Positions 58,337 through 64,000 of a stretch of 64,000 nucleotides of DNA are shown piece by piece. Each line of letters starts with the position of its first letter. Positions within the stretch are counted from its first letter, which is position 1. The stretch is from CAZPQV01 sp964588705. Its GTDB lineage: Bacteria; Bacteroidota; Bacteroidia; Flavobacteriales; Weeksellaceae. Made by a program: the position numbers and the translations under genes. The stretch is from the NCBI GenBank assembly GCA_964588705.1, contig CAZPQV010000003.1, positions 13,356-77,355 of the forward strand, read 5' to 3'. Below the pieces are notes generated by a model. The model was not told the origin of the DNA. It worked only from the letters and a program-made list of their open reading frames with translations, and searched no databases.

Positions 58337-59542
58337 ATGCCAAGAATTTCAGAAAGAGCGCAGCACATGCCTGCTTCACCGGTTCGAAAACTGGTTCCGT
58401 ACGCTTTACAAGCGAAACAGAAAGGGATAAAAGTATATCATCTAAACATCGGACAGCCCGATATTGAAACTCCGGAAACCGCTTTAAATGCAATTAAAAA
58501 TATTGATTTGAAAGTACTGGATTATGCACTTTCTGAAGGAAATCTGGAGTACAGAAAAGCGTTGGAAACCTATTACCACGGTCTTGGTTTTACCGATCTT
58601 ACAACAAACAATTTTATTGTTACTAATGGTGGTTCGGAAGCCCTAAATTTTGCTATTTCAACACTTTGTGATGATGGCGACGAAGTGATTATTCCGGAGC
58701 CCTATTATGCAAATTACAATGGCTTTGCAAGCACTTTCAATGTGAATGTCGTTGCAGTTCCTTCGTCTATTGATACGGGGTTTGCGCTGCCTTCGATTGA
58801 AGAATTCGAAAAGAAAATTACCAATAAAACAAGAGCAATTCTTATTTGTAATCCGGGAAATCCAACCGGTTATCTTTACACCAAAGAAGAGTTGGCAAAA
58901 CTGGCTGACATTGCTCTGAAACATGATATTGCTATTATTTCTGATGAAGTGTACCGCGAATATGTTTACGACGGAAAAACACCGCATTCTATTCTTGAGT
59001 TTCCTGAACTCAAAGAACATGCGATTGTAATTGATTCAGAATCAAAAAGATATTCCATGTGTGGCGTAAGAATCGGCTGTTTGATTACGCGTTCCGAAAA
59101 AATAAGAAATGCTGCTATTCTTTTCGCTCAGGCAAGATTGAGCCCGGTGCTTTTAGGACAGATTGCAGCAACTGCAGCACACGTAAACGACACCGATTAC
59201 ATCCTGAGCGTTCGTGAAGAATACACAAAAAGAAGAAACCTTTTGGTGGACTTGCTGAATGCAATTCCGGGTGTGATTTGCCCAAAACCTAGCGGTGCTT
59301 TCTATTGTGGAGTTGAGCTTCCGATCGACGATTCGGATAAATTTGCACAATGGCTTCTTGAAAAATATTCTCTGAATAACGAAACGATTATGGTTGCACC
59401 AATGACCGGTTTCTACAGTAATCCTGAACTGGGCAGAAAACAGGTGCGTATTGCCTACGTGCTGAAAGAAGATGATTTAAAACGCAGTGCTGAAATCCTA
59501 AGCGATGCGCTGCAGAAGTATAAGGAAGAGTTTGGTTTGTAA
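58337..59542 (+). CDS. class I/II PLP-dependent aminotransferase
   Basis: Cytosolic aminotransferase of 401 aa, similar to aspartate and aromatic aminotransferases. The PLP-binding lysine is K237 in DSESKRYSMCGVRIG. The cofactor phosphate and Asp regions are TNGGSEALNFAI, NPGNPTGYLYTKEEL and IISDEVYREYVYDG. The C-terminal substrate Arg is in RKQVRIAYV. The exact amino acid cannot be assigned; aspartate or a broad-range type is likely. Single gene with its own promoter, followed by a MITE-like repeat. Confidence 0.9.
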   Translation: MPRISERAQHMPASPVRKLVPYALQAKQKGIKVYHLNIGQPDIETPETALNAIKNIDLKVLDYALSEGNLEYRKALETYYHGLGFTDLTTNNFIVTNGGSEALNFAISTLCDDGDEVIIPEPYYANYNGFASTFNVNVVAVPSSIDTGFALPSIEEFEKKITNKTRAILICNPGNPTGYLYTKEELAKLADIALKHDIAIISDEVYREYVYDGKTPHSILEFPELKEHAIVIDSESKRYSMCGVRIGCLITRSEKIRNAAILFAQARLSPVLLGQIAATAAHVNDTDYILSVREEYTKRRNLLVDLLNAIPGVICPKPSGAFYCGVELPIDDSDKFAQWLLEKYSLNNETIMVAPMTGFYSNPELGRKQVRIAYVLKEDDLKRSAEILSDALQKYKEEFGL

Positions 59543-59546
59543 AATT

Positions 59547-59691
59547 TTAAACCACAAAAGTTTCTTCTTTTGAAGATTTTTAAAGTTACTTTGTAAAGAA
59601 GAAAACAGGTGTTTTCCACTTATTTAAACTTTAAAACGTAATATTTGGAAACATTTACACAAGTAGATTTTTTTAATCTTTTGTGGTTTAA
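59547..59691. mobile_element. MITE-like inverted-repeat element (145 bp)
   Basis: Terminal inverted repeats of 14 bases, exact: TTAAACCACAAAAG (59547-59560) and CTTTTGTGGTTTAA (59678-59691). The interior is AT-rich and non-coding. It sits between the aminotransferase and murB and fills most of that gap. Confidence 0.65.
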
Positions 59692-59720
59692 GCAGAAAAA
59701 TAAATTCTACTAAAAATCAT

Positions 59721-59757
59721 TGCCACGAATTCACAGATATAGTGCATTCGTGGCTTT
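59721..59757. repeat. GCCACGAAT-type palindromic repeat, copy 4
   Basis: TGCCACGAATtcaca-gatatag-TGCATTCGTGGCT, an imperfect palindrome with the same arms as copy 1. It lies 36 bases before murB. Confidence 0.65.
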
Positions 59758-59792
59758 TATTTTTTTTAAATTAGCATTTATAATTTCACATT

Positions 59793-60866
59793 ATGATTCT
59801 ACAGGAAAATATCTCGCTGAAACCGTACAATACTTTCGGCGTTGATGCTAAAGCTAAATATTTCGCAGAAGTAAAAAATGAAGAAGAACTTTTTGAAATC
59901 CTCAGGGAATTCAACAAGCTGAACGAGCCTGCGACACAATCCTTACCTGAATTTAAAACTTTGCCGATAATGTTTTTGGGTGGTGGAAGCAATGTACTTT
60001 TCACCAAAGATTTTGAAGGTTTGGTTGTGAAACTTGATCTGAAAGGTATTTCCGAAGAAATGATGAGCGAAGATGAAATGCTGGTTACCGCTAAATCCGG
60101 AGAAAACTGGCATCAGTTTGTGATGTATTGTCTGGATAAAAATTATGGCGGACTTGAAAATCTGTCACTGATTCCGGGAAATGTCGGCACCTCACCAATG
60201 CAGAATATCGGTGCCTACGGAACAGAAATAAAAGACACTTTCGTAAACTGCCGGGTTCTGAATCTTGAGAAACTTCGTGACCAGACCGCAAATCCTGTTG
60301 AAACTTTTGATAAAGAAGAATGTCGTTTCGGTTATCGCGATTCCATTTTCAAACAGGAAGGCAAAGACAAATATGTGATTTTGGATGTGACATTCTGTTT
60401 AACCACACGCAGACATAAAATAAAAACCGATTACGGCGCCATAAAATCTGAACTGGAAAAATTGGGTATTGAAAATCCCACGATTCAGGATGTTTCGAAA
60501 GCCGTGGTTGCCATCAGACAAAGCAAACTTCCAGATCCTAACGACATTGGCAATGCCGGAAGTTTCTTCAAAAATCCAACAATACCAAAACAGCAGTTTG
60601 ATGAGCTTCAGAATAAATTTCCCGAAATTCCATCTTATCCGGCAGGAGAATTGGTTAAAGTTCCTGCAGGATGGCTAATTGAACACGCAGGATGGAAAGG
60701 AAAACAAATCGGAAATGTAGCTTCACACGAAAAACAGGCATTAGTAATTATTAATAAAACCGGAAATGCCACAGGAAAAGAAATCTTTGATTTTTCTGCG
60801 ATGATTATTGACTCTGTGAAGGAAAAATTTGGGATTGAACTGGAGCGCGAAGTGAATATTATTTAA
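59793..60866 (+). CDS. murB: UDP-N-acetylenolpyruvoylglucosamine reductase MurB
   Basis: Second enzyme of the peptidoglycan precursor pathway: reduces the MurA product to UDP-MurNAc using NADPH and FAD. 357 aa, the longer (type I, E. coli-like) length. FAD-binding blocks: NISLKPYNTFGVDAKA, FLGGGSNVLFTKDF, SLIPGNVGTSPMQNIGAYG and ECRFGYRDSIFK (Tyr/Arg of the catalytic site). The catalytic Ser region is NAGSFFKNP and the end AGWLIEHAGWKGKQIGN. It lies 5.6 kb from murA, not in one operon. Confidence 0.95.
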   Translation: MILQENISLKPYNTFGVDAKAKYFAEVKNEEELFEILREFNKLNEPATQSLPEFKTLPIMFLGGGSNVLFTKDFEGLVVKLDLKGISEEMMSEDEMLVTAKSGENWHQFVMYCLDKNYGGLENLSLIPGNVGTSPMQNIGAYGTEIKDTFVNCRVLNLEKLRDQTANPVETFDKEECRFGYRDSIFKQEGKDKYVILDVTFCLTTRRHKIKTDYGAIKSELEKLGIENPTIQDVSKAVVAIRQSKLPDPNDIGNAGSFFKNPTIPKQQFDELQNKFPEIPSYPAGELVKVPAGWLIEHAGWKGKQIGNVASHEKQALVIINKTGNATGKEIFDFSAMIIDSVKEKFGIELEREVNII

Positions 60867-60868
60867 GC

Positions 60869-60896
60869 TCGATGTTACAAGACTGAAGTTGGAAGT
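60869..60896 (+). repeat. degenerate heptamer array (nnGAAGT)
   Basis: Four 7-base units TCGATGT, TACAAGA, CTGAAGT, TGGAAGT. It begins just after the murB stop and continues into the 3' end of the convergent vanZ-like gene. Confidence 0.5.
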
Positions 60897-61306
60897 TTCT
60901 GAATAATTATTTTATAAAGCCAAAACCCAATACACACGCCAAGCGTATTTAATAAAAGATCATCCACATCAAAAACGCCCATTCGCGAAAAATATTGAAC
61001 GGCTTCGACAACAATTAATACCGACAGAAAACTCATAAGCAAGACTTTCAGATTGTTGAACTTTGGAAAAATCCATCCTAAAAATCCAAAAGGAACAAAA
61101 AGCAGAATATTTCCAAAAATATTAATCAGCAAACTTTGCTCATTATTCCAAAGTAGACTTTGTTTTGCAAAAAGCCAAGTCGAGAATAGCGGACTAAATC
61201 TTACAATATGATCATCATATTGCTCCCTTCCAAAACCTAAAAGCATCAGATAGAGAAGCACCAACGTATATGGCAGAATAAGCAATCGGTAAGACTTTCG
61301 TAACAT
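60875..61306 (-). CDS. VanZ-family membrane protein
   Basis: Inner-membrane protein of 143 aa with four to five helices (LLILPYTLVLLYLMLLGFG, LLINIFGNILLFVPFGFLGWIF, LKVLLMSFLSVLIVVEAVQYF, LLLNTLGVCIGFWLYKIII). The VanZ signature is NIFGNILLFVPFGFL followed by GVFDVDDLLLNTLGVCIG. VanZ gives teicoplanin tolerance in enterococci, but the family is broad and mostly uncharacterised. The start ATG at 61306 is chosen because the earlier TTG lies in the -7 box. The message should be leaderless. Confidence 0.85.
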   Translation of the reverse strand: MLRKSYRLLILPYTLVLLYLMLLGFGREQYDDHIVRFSPLFSTWLFAKQSLLWNNEQSLLINIFGNILLFVPFGFLGWIFPKFNNLKVLLMSFLSVLIVVEAVQYFSRMGVFDVDDLLLNTLGVCIGFWLYKIIIQKLPTSVL

Positions 61307-61312
61307 TCTGTG

Positions 61313-61344
61313 CAAATCTAATCCATTTTAAAACATTAAATTTG
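61313..61344. promoter_or_regulatory. divergent -7 boxes of vanZ-like gene and lnt
   Basis: Minus strand TAGATTTG at 61313-61320, ending 7 bases before the vanZ-like ATG. Plus strand TAAATTTG at 61337-61344, 43 bases before the lnt start. Confidence 0.5.
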
Positions 61345-61387
61345 TGTTTTTGTAAAATCAGAAATCGTCCCAAAAGGACTGTGCCTT

Positions 61388-63031
61388 ATGAAATACATTA
61401 TACTTGCGCTGATTTCGGCATTGCTGCTATCCATATCCTGGCCCACTTACGGCATCCCGTTTTTCATTTTTATTGCATTGGTTCCGCTTTTGATGGTGGA
61501 ACACGAGATTACAAAGTTCTCGAAAATCAAAAGAAAAGGATTGGCGGTTTTTGGCATTTCATATCTGGTTTTCATCATTTGGAATATTGTCACCACCGGT
61601 TGGCTTTATGGATCTCAAAACCCGGACGGAAGTCCTGCATTGCTTGCTGTGGTCATTCCGGTTTTGGCGAATTCAATGCTGTATTCCATCGTTTTTATGC
61701 TGTATCATTGGTATAAAAGAATTCAGGGAACGTATTGGGGGCTGGTTTTTTTCGTGGCAATTTGGATGGCTTTCGAAAAATTTCATTTGAGCTGGGAACT
61801 GACCTGGCCTTGGCTGAATCTCGGAAATGTGTTCTCCGAATATCCGAAAGTCATCCAGTGGTATGACACACTTGGTGCAACCGGAGGAAGTTTCTGGATA
61901 TTATTGATTAACGTATATGTTTTTTACACTGTAAGAATTTTTGAAGCCGGCAGAAAAAGAAAACCTTTAATCATCAATTCCGTAGTGGTTCTTCTCGGGA
62001 TTGCTTTGCCGATAATTATTTCTTTAATAAAGTATAGTTCTTTTGATGAAAAACCGTCCGGACAAGTAAATGTTCTACTGCTTCAGCCTGACTTGGATCC
62101 TTACAACGAAAAATATCAGAAAGACAGCATTCAGATTCTCACCGAAATGTTGAATCTTGCCGAACAAAATTCTCCTAAAGACGGAAGCGTAAAGATTGAT
62201 TATTATATCGGTCCTGAAACTTCGGTTCCGGGGAGCGGTTCCATTTCAGAATCCGGATTTGAACATAGCTTATTATTAAATACGATTAAAAATTTTCTTT
62301 CCACAAAACCGAATTCTGTTTTTGCCACCGGAATTTCATCGCACCGCTTCTTTATGGACGGAAATAATGTTCCGAAAAACGCCTATCAAACAGCACAGGG
62401 ATATTGGGTTGAAAGCTATAACTCAGCAGTTCAGTTAATTCCAAACCAGAACGTAGAAATTTATCACAAAGGGAAACTCGTTCCGGGAGTGGAAATTTTC
62501 CCATACATGAACACTTTAAAACCTCTTCTGGGAGATGCCATGCTCAATTTTGGCGGAACCATCGCATCTTTGGGAATCGATGAAGAAAGAAAAGTTTTTA
62601 GCAATCCGTATAACAAAGGAAAACTTGCGCCCATCATTTGTTACGAAAGCGTCTATGGCGAATTCACAACCGAATATGTAAAGAAAGGCGCAAACTTTTT
62701 GGCCATCATGACCAATGACAGTTGGTGGGGTGTTACGCAGGGACACAAACAGTTGCTGTCTTACGCCAGATTACGCGCCATCGAAACGCGCAGAGAAATT
62801 GCAAGATCTGCCAACAGCGGAATATCGGCACATATTAATGCCAAAGGCGATATAGAAAGTGATACTTTATATGGTGACGAAACTGCACTTTTCGCAAAAA
62901 TAAATCTCTACGAAGGAGAAACCTTTTATGTGCAAGCCGGTGATTTACTCACTCGAATTTCGGTTTTCGTCTTAGGTTTTCTTATATTTTATACGTTGAT
63001 CAAAAAGATTCAGAACAGAAGAAAGAAATAG
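61388..63031 (+). CDS. lnt: apolipoprotein N-acyltransferase Lnt
   Basis: Adds the third acyl chain to lipoproteins at the inner membrane. 547 aa. N-terminal hydrophobic helices (about 1-215) are followed by a nitrilase-like domain. Catalytic residues are the Glu of GPETSVPG (about 279), the Lys of YHKGKLVPG (about 365) and the Cys of PIICYESVYGE (about 420). A final helix near the C-terminus (SVFVLGFLIFYTLI) anchors the end. It does not follow lgt or lspA in the window. Probably monocistronic from the promoter at 61337. Confidence 0.92.
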   Translation: MKYIILALISALLLSISWPTYGIPFFIFIALVPLLMVEHEITKFSKIKRKGLAVFGISYLVFIIWNIVTTGWLYGSQNPDGSPALLAVVIPVLANSMLYSIVFMLYHWYKRIQGTYWGLVFFVAIWMAFEKFHLSWELTWPWLNLGNVFSEYPKVIQWYDTLGATGGSFWILLINVYVFYTVRIFEAGRKRKPLIINSVVVLLGIALPIIISLIKYSSFDEKPSGQVNVLLLQPDLDPYNEKYQKDSIQILTEMLNLAEQNSPKDGSVKIDYYIGPETSVPGSGSISESGFEHSLLLNTIKNFLSTKPNSVFATGISSHRFFMDGNNVPKNAYQTAQGYWVESYNSAVQLIPNQNVEIYHKGKLVPGVEIFPYMNTLKPLLGDAMLNFGGTIASLGIDEERKVFSNPYNKGKLAPIICYESVYGEFTTEYVKKGANFLAIMTNDSWWGVTQGHKQLLSYARLRAIETRREIARSANSGISAHINAKGDIESDTLYGDETALFAKINLYEGETFYVQAGDLLTRISVFVLGFLIFYTLIKKIQNRRKK

Positions 63032-63124
63032 TTTTTTTTGAGCACGGAGTGCACAGAGTTCTACACAGAGGACACAGCGTTTAAGTAAATTAGTGCTGAC
63101 AAATTATTGTGCAAAGAAAATAAT

Positions 63125-63243
63125 TGATTTTAAGAACCCTCTTTTCTTCGGATATTCAACTTCGTGCTTCGTACTCCGTGCTTCCATCTTCTCGCTTCCC
63201 GCAAAATAAAATCACTGATTTTCAGAACCCTCTTTTCTTCGGA
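63125..63243 (+). repeat. 28-base direct repeat with heptamer arrays between copies
   Basis: TGATTTTaAGAACCCTCTTTTCTTCGGA-type sequence at 63125-63152 and again at 63216-63243, with one mismatch. Between and after the copies lie two 7-base-period arrays of the CTTCnnn type. Together with a short CACGGAG-like stretch at 63045-63085, this fills the 330-base gap between lnt and rpmB. No gene was seen in it. Confidence 0.75.
63152..63200 (+). repeat. degenerate heptamer array (GCTTCnn)
   Basis: Seven 7-base units including ACTTCGT, GCTTCGT, ACTCCGT, GCTTCCA, TCTTCTC, GCTTCCC, the complement type of nnGAAGn. Confidence 0.75.
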
Positions 63244-63269
63244 CTTCGGACTCCCGTCTTCCAACTTTT
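63242..63269 (+). repeat. degenerate heptamer array (GACTTCn)
   Basis: Four 7-base units GACTTCG, GACTCCC, GTCTTCC, AACTTTT after the second copy of the 28-base direct repeat. Confidence 0.6.
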
Positions 63270-63290
63270 CAGAAATCTTTTCTAAAAACA

Positions 63291-63322
63291 TTTGTCAAAA
63301 CAAAAAATTCTTACTACTTTTG
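63291..63322 (+). promoter_or_regulatory. promoter of rpmB-rpmG (TTTG-N20-TACTTTTG)
   Basis: TTTG at 63291-63294 (-33) and TACTTTTG at 63315-63322 (-7), 20 bases apart. This is the best full match to the Bacteroidota housekeeping consensus in the window. It is placed 40 bases before rpmB. Confidence 0.8.
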
Positions 63323-63361
63323 CACACTCAAATAATTAAGTCGTAAAAAGAACATCGAGAT

Positions 63362-63598
63362 ATGTCAAGAATTTGCCAAATAACAGGAAAGCGTGCAATG
63401 GTTGGTAACAACGTTTCTCACGCTAATAACAAAACGAAGCGTCGTTTTGAAATTAACTTATTGGAGAAGAAATTTTACCTTCCGGAAACAGACGAAAACA
63501 TCACGCTTAAGGTTTCTGCACACGGATTGAGGATTATCAACAGAGTTGGTATCGAGGAAGCAATTGAAAGAGGAAAAAGAAACGGATTTATTAAATAA
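63362..63598 (+). CDS. rpmB: 50S ribosomal protein L28
   Basis: Ribosomal protein of 78 aa with the L28 signature [32 protein letters not shown] near the N-terminus and [18 protein letters not shown] at the C-terminal end. Head of a three-gene unit with rpmG and the DUF4295 gene, the usual arrangement in Bacteroidota. It is driven by the strong promoter just upstream. Confidence 0.97.
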   Translation: MSRICQITGKRAMVGNNVSHANNKTKRRFEINLLEKKFYLPETDENITLKVSAHGLRIINRVGIEEAIERGKRNGFIK

Positions 63599-63608
63599 TT
63601 AAGAAATC

Positions 63609-63791
63609 ATGGCAAAAAAAGGAAACAGAGTTCAGGTAATTCTTGAGTGCACAGAGCACAAAGAAACTGGTATGGCAGGGATGAGCAGATACATCACTAC
63701 CAAAAATAAAAAGAACACTACTGAAAGACTGGAACTAAAAAAATACAATCCGGTTCTTAAGAAATATACAGTTCACAAAGAAATCAAGTAA
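63609..63791 (+). CDS. rpmG: 50S ribosomal protein L33 (zinc-free form)
   Basis: Ribosomal protein of 60 aa, L33 type: [21 protein letters not shown], then [22 protein letters not shown] and KYTVHKEIK. The CxxC pairs of zinc-binding L33 are missing; only one cysteine (C14) is present, so this is the C-minus type that does not need zinc. It starts 11 bases after rpmB. Confidence 0.97.
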   Translation: MAKKGNRVQVILECTEHKETGMAGMSRYITTKNKKNTTERLELKKYNPVLKKYTVHKEIK

Positions 63792-63813
63792 TCATCTATA
63801 AAGATATTTTACA

Positions 63814-63966
63814 ATGGCAAAGAAAGTAGTAGCAACGCTAAAAGACGGTTCATCTAAAAAGATGACCAAAGTAGTGAAAATGGTAAAGTCTCCTAAAACA
63901 GGTGCTTACGTTTTCGAAGAAAAAGTAATGAGCGCTGACGATGTAGACGCTTTCCTAAAGAAATAA
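63814..63966 (+). CDS. DUF4295 small basic protein (50 aa)
   Basis: A 50-residue lysine-rich protein: MAKKVVATLKDGSSKKMTKV, then KMVKSPKTGAYVFEEKV and ending DVDAFLKK. It matches the Bacteroidota-specific DUF4295 family. That family is nearly always found after rpmB-rpmG and before ftsY, and is thought to be ribosome-associated by position and charge alone. The next gene, probably ftsY, begins beyond the window. Confidence 0.9.
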   Translation: MAKKVVATLKDGSSKKMTKVVKMVKSPKTGAYVFEEKVMSADDVDAFLKK

Positions 63967-64000
63967 CACATCGCACACAACGATATAAAAACTACTCAGA

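Noticed and set aside
60875..61306. Glycopeptide resistance gene vanZ
   Set aside because: Only the broad VanZ fold is present; no vanA/H/X or regulator genes are nearby.

Overview
The window is a chromosomal segment of a low-GC flavobacterium, most likely Chryseobacterium or a close relative in the Weeksellaceae. The evidence is: promoters of the Bacteroidota type (TAnnTTTG -7 boxes, sometimes with a TTTG -33 box), starts without Shine-Dalgarno sequences and frequent TTG starts, a PorP/SprF-family type IX secretion protein, families largely restricted to Bacteroidota (DUF4295, DUF4290, DUF6370, four-helix-bundle protein), and rpmB-rpmG-DUF4295 at the right edge. No tRNA, rRNA, CRISPR array or prophage was recognised. 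The genus is inferred, not proven.

Layout. 0-7 kb: end of groL, an unknown exported protein, an ABC exporter, an IS200-like (RAYT) element with palindromic ends, truA and a divergent phosphoesterase-Smr pair. 7-16 kb: small unknown proteins, rsmD, murI, a HemW-like radical SAM enzyme, PorP/SprF, an RluD-type pseudouridine synthase, a PASTA protein and, divergently, ddl-coaD-TRIC-SdpI. 16-23 kb: a TPR-like membrane protein, folA, a LemA-TPM-TPM cluster, a KefG/KefB-like potassium efflux pair and a DUF2807 lipoprotein. 23-34 kb: two tandem M3 metallopeptidases, a DUF4442 protein, a DPP4-type S9 peptidase, a PAP2 phosphatase and an ABC-F ATPase. 34-43 kb: DUF4230, aquaporin, a LuxE-like enzyme, lpxH, queD, a GH31 glucosidase and a second S9 peptidase. 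43-48 kb: the glyoxylate shunt (aceB-aceA) with a divergent XRE/ScfR-type regulator. 48-54 kb: comF, a small membrane protein frame broken by an amber codon, upp, der, a haem-binding protein, a DCC oxidoreductase, DUF4290 and murA. 54-58 kb: a molybdenum-cofactor/formate dehydrogenase maturation cluster (membrane protein, NTPase-MobA fusion, fdhD, small protein). 58-64 kb: aminotransferase, murB, vanZ-like, lnt, rpmB, rpmG and DUF4295.

Cell-envelope functions recur: murI, ddl, murA and murB (peptidoglycan), lpxH (lipid A), lnt (lipoproteins) and PASTA. Secreted protein and sugar scavenging is represented by four peptidases and GH31, which suits a heterotroph living on peptides. MurA has Asp at the usual fosfomycin-target Cys position.

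The most unusual signal is in the intergenic DNA. At least 16 gaps or gene ends carry short degenerate tandem arrays with a strict 7-base period, often of the form nnGAAGn or its complement. They often begin directly after a stop codon or touch a start codon. The window also holds two MITE-like inverted-repeat elements, four copies of a GCCACGAAT-type repeat and two GC-richer candidate structured elements. No complete novel enzymatic or defence system was found. The best leads are the heptamer repeat family, the NTPase-MobA/FdhD island with its unknown membrane protein, and the operator architecture of the glyoxylate regulon.
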